Under the pieces are notes generated by a model. That model was not told where the DNA came from. It worked only from the letters and a program-made list of their open reading frames with translations, and ran no database searches. A stretch of 64,000 nucleotides of DNA from Protonemura montana (lineage: Eukaryota; Arthropoda; Insecta; Plecoptera; Nemouridae): the NCBI GenBank assembly GCA_947568835.1, contig OX387605.1, positions 16,062,418 through 16,126,417 of the forward strand, given 5' to 3'. The translations under genes and the position numbers were made by a program. Below are positions 25,901 to 39,232 of this stretch, piece by piece (within the stretch, counting starts at the first letter, position 1; each line of letters opens with the position of its first letter).

Positions 25901-28900
25901 AAGGGCGCAAACTTTTTAAAGGTAAAGATCCTACAGGAAAATTTCAAGCATCTATTACGCTTTATAGATTTCAATCATAAAATGAGCCACGTGTCTGTCG
26001 AAGAGGCTGAGACCTTTTAGCTTTTAGTATATCTACTGCAACTCTCAGCGAAAAGGCCGCATGGCAACTGACTAGAATGGGATCGTCGTTCCATTCAAAT
26101 ATCTAGCTGGAGCCTGGAAATAGATCGCACACGTGAAGATATCGGGCCTTTAAGCTTCAGAATCGGATGCTTATTGAAGATTTGCAGCTCCGTGATAGCC
26201 AATGGGCTAACTTGACAGGATGATACCAATGATACGAGATAACCCAACAGCAGGGACAGCTGCAAAGAGCCGGAGGAAGCCATTTCCACGCTGATGCACG
26301 TCACGAAGGGTATTGTGCACTAGATATTCGTCGCTTCTCGCTCGCTCTTTATGATTATGGAAATTCTAGTAGTACTTTGTGAAACAGGCTCTGCTGAAGT
26401 TTTCCTCGGCGACTTCGAGGGCTTGAGAGTTTTCGCGTGGTGTCGGCCTCGTTGTCATCTTTGAACTGTGATGAAAACGTCAAGGGAGTGGTGCTTTGAT
26501 TCATATGAGAGTTGGGACTCCCGAGTCTGATGTCCCGCATCAAGTGTTAGACTGCGATATCACAGGTGTGCATATTTTCACACGTGATACATGGTGTAAT
26601 ATTTCATGCTTGAATATAATGTAGGGAGATATTAGAACGTTTGGGGTGATGGAGGACAGAATGCGGGTAGGTGTGAATTTTCGCTATGTTGGAAAAAGGA
26701 TTATATTAAAAAAAAAAGTTTACTGAACGTTGAATTGCCGTTGGCCAGATCGGAACTAAGGTTTGAATTGAGTTTGAATTGAATTGCGGTCATTGGGGTG
26801 TAATTTATCAGAAAATTGTGAAAAAAATGTGTAGAAAACTGCTGTTAGCCAAAGCGAATAATTCACTCGCGAATCCTTAAGTATCGCGTTGACAGTCTGT
26901 GACAGTTATAGGAGGACACAAGTTCTGACCTTAATAAACTGTGATAGAGGGTGATTAAAACCTCGTTGACAGTGTGTCACTAGCAAAAAAGCCTGATTAA
27001 CTCAGCCTTGACCAGATAATGTGGTAGTCGAAAGAGGCACATGAGAGTCCTGACATTGAAAAGCATCAATTCTACGAGTCTCTTAACAGTACTTACAGTA
27101 AAAAGTGTCTGTCTACAAGTGATTTGATTTTAATTCAACTGAGAACCCTATAGGTGTAAACTTCACAGCAGGTTTTCCGATCTACGTACCGTATTTTCCT
27201 GCCAACTTGATGCAGGCAGTGGCCGGGAAGAGTCCGTCCCGGCCTTTCCTACCGCCCATACATGGCGCCTCCAGGATCTCGCTAGTGTAGTTGTTATGGA
27301 AAGGGTCATCACAAGCTGGGAAATCACCGTTCCTCGAGACGCACTTGAAGCAGTCGATCGCTTCGCCTGTTGAAACAGAAACATGAGCTTAGTTTTGGAA
27401 AGAAACCAGAGCTGCGAATTGGGCACCAAATTTACAATTTGACTATGTCACTTTGGGCGTTAAAAATGTCCACTCCCAAAGACAAAATATGTTTCAAGAC
27501 TTAACCTTTTGAGTACACTTTTGGTCCAGCAGTAAACGATTTTTGACTGAGAACCCAAATATTTTCGTAAAATTAAAAAATCCAGAGCACACTGGACGAT
27601 AAGAATGAGATACTGTGACGTTCATGTTTCCAGATAATGGTCTAGCCATTGGAACAAAACTGAGAAAGTGTTGATAATTTTATAAACATGATCATCCACT
27701 CAACTTATTGATGGCCAATGGACAACTTATATCCCAAACCAGAAATATAGGGACTATCAACTTTTTAAACGCATGGGTAAAGACCAAGTAAAAAGACCAA
27801 GTAAAAAGGAATCCTGGAACACCAAGCGCATAGGTGATTTAAATTAAGTGTGATACATTGAATCGGTGTACATTATGGCTCGTATTTTTCAAGCTTATCA
27901 CATAGAATGGATGCAGGAGGTGAGAAAGAACACCCGGTGTACGATTTACGCTCGAAAAAGAGGTATCTTCGTGAAAAGACAGACTTCCTTTTTCGGCTGT
28001 ATTCGCGGCCACTTTCTTCCCTTAATCCTAGCGAGCTGCATCGGCGTAAGTTATGACGTCATCACGACGAGACGCTGGTGCCGACGCAAAGAAGTGCACC
28101 TCCGATCCCGGGGGGGTCACGACACCCTCCCCCACCCCCTTCCGACCCGTACCATGCTGCGATCATCCCCTCTCATGACAAATGAGTTTTCGTCAATTTT
28201 CTTGCCAGTCGAAAGCCATTGAAGCGAGCAACGGCCATATTCCATTATCGCGAGCTAGTTTTTCTCTGTTTCCACGCCGCTTCGTTTCCGGGGAAACATT
28301 TCCTAAATAAATCAATAGTTCTGATGCACCATTTTGTATCGAAATAATATGACTGATCACTGTTTCGTGAAGATATTCCAAATGTCTTTATCAAGTTAAT
28401 GTTACTGGAAAATGCGTCAATAAATGATAAGTAGCATGTCTTAAAACATTGACGCAGTCTGCGGGCGTCACTCGGGATGTAGGCCTAGATGGAAAACTGC
28501 AAACGGCGAAGCACCCCTTTTTACACATGGGAAGAACGCAAAGAAAACGTAATGATTGTCGGAGCTATAAGTGTGCCTAGGAGAAAAAAAATGCAAGACG
28601 CGGGAGAAAGAAAAGCTGTCGCTGAGTTTCCCCGCTGTGAGGGCGTCGTAAAAACAGGAGACACCATTAATTATCTAATGTCCTGCGTGTCGTCCAGTTG
28701 ACGAGTGGCCCGGAGTTGGAGTTGTAGTTGGACGCCGACGTCGACGCCGTCGACGCCGTCTGCCAAGAAGGCTGGATAACGGCTGGATTGATGACGCCGT
28801 CCAAACCGAGTGTGGTGATAATGACCCGCGAATGAGACGCGAACTAAGGAGAGCGGTCCTCCTTTGTGCCAGGGTGCCAGTGAGAGTAACAGATTTTCGG

Positions 28901-31900
28901 GATAATAGGGTAGAATTCTCATCCTTTCTCCGACTAGGATAAGAACAGAATAACACTGAGCTTTGTGTCAAGACGTTTTCCCTGGCAGTTCTTGCATCTT
29001 GGAAAATGAAATGAAAATTGCACTCGTTTAAGATGCATGGAATAGTTGCATGTTAGTTGAAAAGCATTTGATGGAAAATATATAGTTTGCCGTTTCATGT
29101 ACCTTTTACAGTTAAGCTGATGTTTATAAAATACTTTTAAAGGGGTTTCCATTTTTTATTTTTTACTAACAAATCCATTTGCATTGGCAATATTTTCACC
29201 TTTGGTAACTTTGAAATATTCCTTTGTCATAACAATTCTCTATCGCACTGCAGAAGTTCGTATCCACGGTGCGAATCAGGGAATCAATTATCGATCGGAT
29301 TGGCAAAGCAAGTTTTAGAATCGTCAATCGTATCGATTGGAATTCGGAATGATCGTGGTTCATTTATTGGCGATTCGTTCCTTTGCGCTGACTCTAGGGG
29401 CGCTGGCAAATCTCCGCGGACAGGATGTGAGTGCAGCAAAGGGTTGACCCAGATGCGTGACAGAAGCTCCATGCTTTTCTTGCATCCCCCAGGTTTTCCG
29501 AGATCACGATTTGCACAAATAAACCATCAGAAAAGCATGCTTTTTCAAGAAAAATCAACGCTGAATAATGTGCTATACATAAAATCAGCGCAGAGATTTA
29601 GGTTACGACTTGTTTTACTGCAAATGCGCGTGAACATCTGTGAAAACATACGAAACATATACAAGAGATGGTTTACTTTGTTTTGTGAAGTTAACATGTA
29701 AATTTCTCTCATGAACAACATGGCAATGAGAAGATTCTAATCTGGTTAGCGTTTTATTTTGCGGCTCTGCAGTGCGGGGCCAAAGGTGTTTACGTCTAAC
29801 GTGACATCCAAGTCACTTCTCAGTGAAGGGCTGTTTACGTTGCGACATCCCTCGTCAAAAGTTCAATCAATCCTGGCTCAATTAATAACTCAAATTTCGT
29901 GTCTAGCTTAAAGCACGTGAGCTTTCAGTGTAGGGTCATTAATTTTCGTTATTTTCATGTTCAATTTATATTTAGTTTCCACTGCTGTTAACAATTGTAA
30001 AGTTACGTGAACCGAGAACCAAGTCGAGTACCGGATTTTACGCAAATAATTGAGAGAATCATAGCTTTACATTAATCCTTTAAATTCTTTTTTGTTGAGG
30101 TTACGCCATAGCTACCCCATACCCATTTATAGTTTAGCTTGCTCGGGTCGAATGAAATCAGATATGCATCGGTTAAATCTGACTTGTTCCGATATTCACG
30201 ATTTGAATTTGATGGCAGTGAATTACTCACCTGTCATTGGACGTGGTTATATAAGCCCCGAATTTGTTATCAGCAGAGAGTATATATATATATACAGAGA
30301 GACGGACGTAACTAAGTTTCTTCTCGGAGTAAATCCTTCAGGATGATCACGGTAGAGCTTCCAGGAATAGCAAAGCAGGATAAGTCGGGAATAAGTTGTC
30401 AACACATGCTCGTTTGTCTTGTAGATAATGTATTCCTTAATAACCGCAAGTCTGAGGCTCGCTAACAGACAGGCATGGGGTAGACAAGGCATGGTAGGGC
30501 AGGGTACGGCAAGGCAAGGCGAGGCAAGGCAAACCCGGCAAAGGCGAATATCCGAGTGACGTATTAGACACTGTGGCATTGACACTTGCTCGATGTTGTG
30601 CCGAATTCGTGCATTATTCACGGGCTCATTTCGCTCCCCGTAAGTCAGCTGGAGCACAAACTCCATCACTCAAACCTGCCCCTGGGCTCCAGCCCTGGCC
30701 GCTTCATATCCTAATTATAACATAATTGAGGTTTTATATAAAACAGAGTATCAATGAAGATAAAAGCGAACCGAGCAGCATGGTGTTTAGCGAGGGTTGA
30801 AATTGTGATGAGAACTTAGTTTTTGTTCCTGATGAAAATTAAATTATGTTTTTGAATATCTATATTATTCTCTCAAGTTATCTTTATGATCCTTTGCTTT
30901 CGGTGGGTGAATCGTTTCGGTTCGGTGGTTTTTGGAATTCCACCAGCCTCGTCAATGAGACGGACTCGGGAGTCGGACAAATGAAATCAAAATGTGCAGT
31001 TTCAAAATGAAGAGAATGTATGCCAAAACAAAGGCTTTCGTCAAAGCGCGGAACGCGGTGTGCCAAAACCGTTCAACCGGGAATTTCGCTCCCCGGAAAG
31101 CCGCCACGTTAAATAGTTTTAATTCTGTTATAATTCTAGTTTTAATTTTGCAAGTCTGCCAGGGAAACGGTAACGACTAACGAGATTATTCCTGTGACGT
31201 ATGACGGGACGAACCCCCGCTCCTTTACAGAATCTGCATGTATCTCTGGAACTTTAGCTTCAGTTTCCAATTATATTTCCAACAGTGATAGTCAAACCAT
31301 TGCTGACGAATACCCGAAACCCGAAGGCTTTGGTAAGCTTCTGGCGATCACGCATCACTTGGCATATTACAAGATCATGTGTTGCATATCATATTCTATA
31401 CCGCACCCACGGGTACAATTCAGTAATGTCGTATTATTTCTTCAAGTGTACTCATCTAAGTTTTTTCATTGCAGGTCTAGCAATGATCTCTTCTCGTTCT
31501 TTTCATGCTCTTCTAGTTTTTGCACTTGTCGAGCTACGCGACTGTGCCAACACGAGTTCCCATTGTCTTGGACAGTGTGTCCGGGTCGAAGTTGGACGAG
31601 ACAGGAGGGGAAAACGTTTCCATCTCGGCCGCTGATTGTTCCAACCTCGACTGCCATCTCCGCCATCTTCCTTGCTGCCTGCATGCAGCAGCCACCCTGG
31701 CAATCTCCTGATTGGTGCAACCCGAGCATATTTACATTGCGCTCTTGCGAGAAAGTCTGGCTTTAATTTGAAAATATAGGATAATTATGCCCTAGGGATG
31801 AGACTAGGCTAATTGCACCCTGAGGCACGTCGTATATCCATGGCAGAAAACCACGGGATGTCTCGCGTTTTTTTTTTAATTGCGGCGTGAGGTCCGATAT

Positions 31901-34900
31901 TGCATTGCGTGTTTGAAAAGTACTGGACATTTTTCGAGTGCCTACCCCCCTCCCCTTTAGCCTTTCTTGAAAGACTGACAACAAAGTGCTGGTCAATAAG
32001 AACACATTGTTTCGCATTTCATCTCTTCTCGTCTTGCAGCTTTCACGTATTTTCGCGGCTCTGTACTTTGGATCAGGAGATGGTGATCAGTAACGCTTTG
32101 AAATGCTCAAGATGAATTGGTCCTTCCGGACCCGAAATATACATTAAAATTGACTTCAGTCGTGGGATCACTTCCTACGGAACAGCGTGTCCGAAAGAGT
32201 GTGCCACACTGTCACTCTTTCCGTGATTGATCAGCAAGAAGTCTCGAGTTTTTGCCCGAATCTAGACCTAGAGCTAAAGCAGATTTTACATATATACTAC
32301 GAGCAAAGTGACTTGGAAGGCGCGTTTTGGGAACGACATTTACGGGAGTGAGATATAATACGTATTTACAATGTGGATTCGGTTAGAGCGAACGGCTAGA
32401 TCTGAACAAGATGATGGATAGCAACCACCAGTACACTCTTTTGCCCGCAAACATCCATGTGCTTATTTATTCCCCGCTTATATTCGGTATTATCATCTTG
32501 AAAAATGTTTTCTCCGCAATGAAGTTGAAAGAGAAGTATAGAGTGAGGGTACGAGAGGGAAAAAAAGTTATAATACAATTTAAAAAGCGATGTTACATTA
32601 CAAGATGAGAAGCGACGTGTCAAGACGACCAAGTTTGCCACAGAGAGTGTCTGATCAGAAAGTTTTCCCTTTAGAGTTGTGGACACAATTGGTAACGAAG
32701 TATAAAGAGACAGTTCGTGGCTCTAGGACTATGTGAAACAAAGCACGTGTTGATTTGAAAGTGCAAAGTGCAACCTGCATTTATCGTACTTGCGGACAAG
32801 AAACATCTGACAATGTAACGCTTTAGCAAACGTTCTACATACGCCAAAGGTTCTGCATAACCTAGACAAAGTTGACCACTCGTACAGAGCAACTTGGAGC
32901 TTCAACAACTTTGCCGGTTAATTATTAAAGCATGTAATCAGTAGTCAGTAGTCTAGTAAACTAAGTACGACCGCGCGTAGCGATATTATGCATAATGGGT
33001 ACGTGTCCACGCGGGGTGGCAATCCATTTGGCGAACTGGCACCGTGAATCGTGATTTATTCCGAGGTGTCTGAATGCGAAATCAGACTTGATGTCCTAAC
33101 TGATGTACCCACCGCGGTGACATGGTTTGGGTTGAGAACAGCTTAGCAATATTCCGGTCACCGGAGCAGCTTCATCATCTTCATACGGCGCTACGCCAGG
33201 ACTGTGTTTGTTTGACCGACACAAACACAATTGCCACGGGCAATCGGGGCAGGATCAGGATCAGGACGATTGTTGCAACTGTGATCGTGGTCCATGTGAT
33301 GGATCGATATCCTCAAGTGTATGGGTGTGGAGAAATTTGATGGGCGTATTTGCTCGGTGATATCGCGTTCGGGTAAGAGATGGGGTGTTAACGCTTAAGA
33401 GCCGATATATTGTGTTGACGAAGTTGGCTATACGAGCGGAGTCGTCGAGTTCTGTATGAATAGTGAGATGAATTTCTGGCACAGATCGAGAATGATGAAG
33501 ACATTGTAAAATATATGCACATCGCGGGATGCAATATACATACCCGATTTAATTAGAACGGGCTAAATATAACGTGAAGACAATCTTTTGCTATATATAC
33601 ACTCGCCCGTTTCGTATTTAATTAAATCCTCTTTTTAAAACGACATCAGAAGAAATAAATATCCGCACTTATTGACCATTTCTCTAATCCAATTTGATTG
33701 AAAGAATGCTGGCGCTTGTTTTAATTAAATTAGGCGTTTGATCACAACACAAGCGAGTCTTTCTAGCGAGACACATTCTCTCTTTGGGCGCTGCTGATTT
33801 TCTGGCTGCTTGGCTGATACTACATAAAAGAACGCCTCTGAATTGCCCGCTCAAGTCTACTACCATCGCTTCCGGTTTGTCGGGGCAAATTGATTGTAAT
33901 TAAGAATCAATGCGTCTTGTGAAGATTAACGCTGCCGTTGTGCTGTGACGTCGTAGTAACGAAGTTAATTGGACGAGATTGCGTTCGCGACTTGCACTGT
34001 GGTTTACAGTCCATCCCATGAGAGAAGGTACCAAACACAAGGACTGTCCTTCAGAATTGCTACCAACTCATAAATCAATTTCAGTCATTTTTTCTGTGGT
34101 TAGATTTACAAAATACTTAAAAGTACAAAATAATTACCAAGATTGTTATAACTGGTATAAAAATTCGGAGTTTCTAATCGTACGAAAAAACACTAAAATT
34201 TCGTGTATCTAGATCATCAGAAAGCTATTCGCACGAAATTTGTGTACAACTCGATTTAGTTGAGCTGTGATTGGACGGGCCAACCCCCGGCGCCGAACTC
34301 ATTTTTAGTTTACACACGTCTTATTTCTTATTCCACTTTCTTAATTTATATGCAAAGATCAACTATTATAACGCATCTTGCATCTGACACAGCTTCCCAA
34401 AGACTCAATAAATTCAACTCGCACAACCACCCACGAGGGTTGCAGCTAGCAAACTGGCTGGATTATGGCGATTCACATGTGTACACGCATTATTTTCTTT
34501 TTGCACCGAGTAGCGATGTTCCACGAAAATTGTGTTATTTCGAACCAGTGGTTAACTTGTAGCAAAATAGGTGGGTAATCCCGTGTACAAAATAACATAA
34601 CTAGAAACAATCCACTACACCGAGTATGTCTCTCTGTCTTTATTCTCCAGCACCGATGAAAACCGTAGAAAATATTAATTTCTCTTGAGCCCGACTGCGC
34701 AATGATACCCAATGATATGGTGCATGACAACTTTTGTGCGAATAGCTTTCTGGCGATGGGTGCACGAAAATTTACGAACAAAGCCATAAAAATTATTTTA
34801 ATAACTCAAAAAAATACACGTCTTGGCATGACAACAGATTTAAAACAAAAGAAAAATGGTACACATCAGCGGAGATTGTTTGTAGCGTTTTTAAAAACGA

Positions 34901-37311
34901 CCCTAAACGAACGGTGGCGCTTCTGCCAGAGAAGTGTTTTCTCCCGCTGAACGGAGTATACATGCTGTGTCTTTCCGAGCTCGACACGCCTGTTAGCTGT
35001 GAAATTTGTGTGGTCGATGTGCATTCTTAAGATAGTAATTACTTTTTAGAACAAACTCCAATTACACTTGGGACAGTGAACGTCTTGGTTACTAAAGTAG
35101 TTTATACTGTGGTTTCCAATTCCAGCTTGATCGCGCGACTTGGATTTAAATTTGCTGTACTGAGGTCGAGACGATCTCAACCACTACCAGAAAGTGATCA
35201 CCAATATCTTATCATAGTTTGGGTATTAAGAGAAAAAAAATATCTTAATTTGCTTCTAAGACTCATGTCTTGAAGCGTTTATTTAAAAAAAAGTAAAGGA
35301 AACTGAATGCTAAGTTGTGTCTCTGTTTTTCTGTGTTTTCCTTTTGTATCAAAGGTGAAAGTTGATCTCAAGAAAAATACTATTTTCCAAAATGGGTATT
35401 GAAAGTATACAGTCGAGTATTCAAGGCAAAGTCGAGCAATTTTCCCCTTTTACAGTTGTATGGGAAAACTGCTAGAAATTAGCAATTCCCATTCCCACTT
35501 TTCAGGTTTTTAGTTTGCATGTTTCAATAGCATCGGCGTACTTAAAAATGCATTGAAATTGACAAAACTGTAAAATGCAACTCATGATATCATATATCGA
35601 TCTCCCTCATTTTTACATTGAAATGGCAGTAATACACTCAAATCAACGACAGTGATTTTAATTTCCGATCAAAATTCGATACCATGCAGGATCTCTGACC
35701 CCATTCCAATTAAATTAATTCAACCGATCAATTGAGCATGAAATCATCATTTTACACAACCAATGAACACGTATATGTAGCCCTGATTCCACATACGAGT
35801 GCGTTTGCCCGACGACTTTGAGGCGGCGTCGGCGTCGATATTGAGTTCAAATTATGCCAGCTGAGCGGCTAATCACACCGGCCATGTTGCAGCCCAAGTA
35901 ACACAAGAAGAGTTACAAATTACTTCCGTCGGTTTTACACCTCCTGGCGCAGCTCAAGGGTGTGGGGGGGAGGGGCATTCAGTGGCGTCGGGGCGTACGA
36001 GAAGATAGAGTTAATTTGTGACGGGTCTCGCAGGCACATGTGGACCATGGTTCAAAATGGTTTTTGAACCACTTTAAACGTTGCATACAAGCTATCCTAT
36101 TTGATTTATTAGCCTAGCAAGCGTAGTTTAAAAAAGAACAAAAATTATAATCAGACATGAGACAAGTCATAGGGATTTTTTCATTTTTAGCGTTGCTAGA
36201 GGAGAAAATTAGAGAAAATTGCATTTCTCTCAAATTAAAAGACAAATTCGTGCATTAACGGGGCAAAAAATACAATTTTAAACACCTACTTAGAATGGAA
36301 AGTGAAAATACGTTTTTGTGTACCCCGCTAAAAGCGATCGGCTGTCTTTGGCAAACCGTTCGGGCGTTTTGATCCCAATTCGAGGGGTGTAGCCCTTGTG
36401 CCCTAGTGCGACGCCACTGTGCGTGACCGCCGTGTCTGTCGCAGACAGGTCATCGCCGTGCACCTACACCCGTCGAGGGTGTGGCCGCACAGTGCAAACC
36501 TCATTATTTCTCTGTCGTCGGTCGGCTCGAAATGGAAATGCAAAGCCTGATCGAGACATCGGCCCATTACACATGACAAGAAATGTTAGAGGCTTACAGC
36601 CAATTTTCGGTCGTGTCAAGTTGATTGGGGTTGATAGGTTATGTATGCATGTCAGTTTCTCAATTATTACAACTTTGACTTGATGTGATATTGAGGTGGA
36701 ATAGCAAACACCAAATCTCTATGCAGTGAAATTAATTTTGTTTCTTAGATTGTGAAATTGAGATTGCATGAGATTGAGATGGTTTTGAGCTTAGATGTCC
36801 GTTATTCAACTGTCAGTTCAGAGTGGAAAATCGGGGATTTCCTAGCCCAATCACACGCGGCAGATTAATGTGACCTTGTGGTTTTACTTATGGGTTTCCC
36901 TACAAGTACCCATCGACATCCTTTCTTGAATGGCAGTACCACAATAATGAAATTTCCTTCCACATGTCATTAACTGTTTTTGTGAGTAAATATTTGGTGA
37001 AAATCAGAGTGACAACTCTGACTGGACGCAATATAGGAAGCTCCAGTGTGTTTCAGTTCGGTGGGTTAGGAGGTCGTAACTTTGAGTTAGCAGCTAGGCT
37101 GACCCCAGCGAGCTCAAGGCGGGAAACAATTTTGGCCAGTCGTTCCCGCGCCTCACGATTCTCTAAGTGAGGCCTCCGCAAGACACTTTCCTGAGCGTCC
37201 TTCGGAGAGCAATTCTACCTCGGCCAGGAGATACATGGACTCACCAATCTCGCAGAGCACCAGGAGAATGACGATACCAAGGAGAGACGTCCTACACGAG
37301 TCCTGCACCAT
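22918..37311 (-). CDS. quiver/sleepless-like GPI-anchored Ly6/uPAR protein
   Basis: Four coding exons (minus) join in frame: 37311-37245, 27366-27190, 23914-23800 and 23053-22918, giving 164 residues. Exon 1 encodes a signal peptide (TSLLGIVILLVLCEIG). The mature part has ten cysteines in three-finger order: IDCFKC, PACDDPF, APC, FPATACIKL, RGCALDSG, RMSHCGAFYY, VRGCLQSCD, then the closing CN (DACNEA). The FPA.C, GC.LDSG and MSHCG blocks are typical of the quiver/sleepless (QVR) branch of Ly6 proteins, which tune ion channels or receptors at the cell surface in insects. NYT and NGT are N-glycosylation sequons. The C-terminal hydrophobic run SSVLVALVATVASRVFV fits a GPI-anchor signal. The coding ATG is preceded by an acceptor (GTGTTCCAG at 37326), so an upstream non-coding exon must exist, probably 41508 upward. 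The first coding intron is 9.9 kb. Function in this animal is inferred. The link of exon 1 to the rest rests on matching phase and a fitting signal peptide. Confidence 0.82.
23054..23799. other. intron 3 of the quiver-like gene
   Basis: This is the 746-bp intron between coding exons 3 and 4, with donor GTGAGT at 23799 (minus) and acceptor TTACAG at 23054. It contains T-runs at 23300-23400. Nothing else is recognised. Confidence 0.7.
23915..27189. other. intron 2 of the quiver-like gene
   Basis: This is a 3.3 kb intron, with donor GTACGT at 27189 (minus) and acceptor TTGCAG at 23915. Inside, at 26283-26095 on the minus strand, is a 62-codon ORF beginning with a signal-peptide-like segment, MASSGSLQLSLLLGYLVSLV. 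It is not phase-compatible with the flanking exons and could be chance. No repeat is recognised. Confidence 0.65.
27367..37244. other. intron 1 (coding) of the quiver-like gene, 9.9 kb
   Basis: No conserved protein exon was found. Items seen: a CRE-like TGACGTCA at 28054-28061 in a CpG-rich patch, GACGCC clusters near 28727-28800 and 35811-35998, an AAGGC-type simple repeat at 30490-30545, and a segment at 31466-31770 open in several frames. The length and scattered CpG-rich patches suggest regulatory content, but nothing specific can be named. Confidence 0.55.
30490..30545. repeat. AAGGC/CGAGG-type simple repeat
   Basis: A purine-rich stretch is built of GGCAAGGCAAGGCGAGG-like units, with imperfect pentamers. 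It lies within the long intron of the quiver-like gene. Confidence 0.6.
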
Positions 37312-37789
37312 GGCGGGACGCTGGCCTGGAACACAAACGAGATACCGCGAACGTTAGAGTGAATCAAAATTAACATATTGTAGGGGATGTAAAGCCAAAT
37401 TAATGAAATAACCTCCCAAAAATTTATTTCTTAACGCTCATGCGGCTTGCAAGATTCAAGAACTATTTATTTGGAGAACGAGAACCTGTTATGGAGATTG
37501 GGGAAATAAAGTAAGAAGCCAATTGTGTGTTCTTCTGATGGCAGGGAAATTATTCTGGAACTTGGCGAATCTTTGCGGGAAATCATAGAAAACAAATTTC
37601 ATGAAAATCAGTCTAGAGAGTCGCAGTATTAAAGGTAGGCACACTCTTGTGGCATGATGATTTTTTTTCTTACAGAATATCGATACAAATGTCGGTACTT
37701 GGGTAACAGGCATGTTTTCATTAAAGTAATGCATCTATAAGACAAAACACCAAGCCACAGTTTGATGAATTATGCATTATAACTAATTT

Positions 37790-37843
37790 TTATTATAACC
37801 CATTATAACCGCATTATAACCGCATTATAACCGCATTATAACC
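37790..37843. repeat. 11-bp minisatellite
   Basis: About four and a half tandem copies of GCATTATAACC are present, the first copies slightly degenerate. The copies are contiguous without spacers, so this is not a CRISPR array. Confidence 0.9.
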
Positions 37844-38317
37844 CGTAAATGATTTCGTCCAAGAAAATCTTATGGAAATTCATCGTTTAAAATTCGAGTG
37901 ATTTTCCGAGAAAACTTTTCCCAATCTGGGATTTGACATCGACATTGACATTAGCCGTCGAAGAATCTAGAGAAGTAGCTCGCTGACAGCCCATTAACGA
38001 CGTAAACCCCGCGAAAATGAAGATTACAAAACTAATTTTCGATCCAAAATTGATCACTGACACGTTGATCGCGTTAAGATTGGCTGTCTAGCCAAACGCC
38101 AACCGAAAATCGCACTTTATATTACTGATAACAAGCGAAATGTGCCTTAAATACCAGCCCAAAGCGTGTCAGAAGAAAACATCTATAAGAAACCAGGTTT
38201 GATATTGCTGTTAGTGCCGTTGAAATATCGACCAGGAGTTATTAACCCCACGACACTGGCACGGTTCGATATTTTATTATGTGTTCGCAGGCATACAATG
38301 CATTCGGTTGGCCCCCT

Positions 38318-38358
38318 GTCCCGTGCCGACGCCCGTGCCGACGCCCGTGCCGACGCCC
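38318..38358. repeat. tandem CCGTGCCGACGC, three units
   Basis: Three perfect 12-bp units, each containing GACGCC, lie next to each other. This hexamer also dominates several dispersed clusters elsewhere in the window. Confidence 0.85.
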
Positions 38359-39169
38359 CCAAAGTCCACGACGTCTCTTTATGCACACCAGTGTCGCTGC
38401 TTACTTATTAATTGATTCAGAAATCCAACTCAGCTTTCCAAACTCTATAGCCCCGATTATGTATGAGAAGGAAAGATCATAAATAAAGCGCGAATTTTCC
38501 GACGAATTATTCGCCGAAGCTTGCACGATGTTGCATCTGGCGATAGGCTTTAAGAAAAGCGGCTGCCTTTCTAGAAGTATGCAATAAAAATAATATGATT
38601 TTTATTCTCTCAGGGAAACTAGAAGAAAGAGAGAAATAAAAGTATATTAGATTTCCTTTCGACGTGAAACATGTTAGCACATAATAAAAGAGCATTAGAA
38701 TATCTTGTTTACAATTAGATTTCAAAATAACATGCAAAGTGAAGTACATTGTACAGACGAATGTAAAATTTAGGCGTGCCTTTTACACAGAAATCTGTAG
38801 TAAAGTACCTACCTCTAGGGCTGGTGTACGGAAGGTAAATAATTAATAAGTTTTTCAGTGCAACCTTTGGTCTAACATATTAATCGGCCTATTGCAAAAA
38901 GGTCTTGTCACCTTAAATTTTCTTACCTTCCTTACAAGAAAAGAAAATGCATGCTTTAATAAATTCAAAATTAGCTACAGCTATATTTCGGTAAGGTTTA
39001 TCATCCCCCGAACACAAAAAGTATTTATGTCACTGAAATATTGTCAAGATATGGAGTGACTGGGTCATTCTCAACGCACTTAATACTTTAATTAAAATGT
39101 TTCTGTCGAGGACCACGAGCTGAAGAGTTTGCAAATGGCAAGTGGATCACACGCTTGTTATGCACAGAA

Positions 39170-39232
39170 CGCAGCGTCGCGCCGCTTTCTAATGAGCGTC
39201 GCGACGTCGTCGGGCGTCGGCGTCGCTGGCGT
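39170..39232. repeat. GCGTCG-rich cluster
   Basis: The block is dominated by GCGTCG/GACGTCG words (GTCGTCGGGCGTCGGCGTCG) and is flanked by AT-rich DNA. No open frame resembles a known protein. Confidence 0.6.

Noticed and set aside
31194-31766. 190-codon plus-strand open frame, the longest in the window
   Set aside because: No conserved motif and low-complexity Ser/Cys-rich composition. Its right half overlaps a segment open in other frames too, and nothing indicates which, if any, is coding.
37790-37843. CRISPR array
   Set aside because: The repeats are 11 bp, directly adjacent and without spacers, in a eukaryotic intron; it is an ordinary minisatellite.
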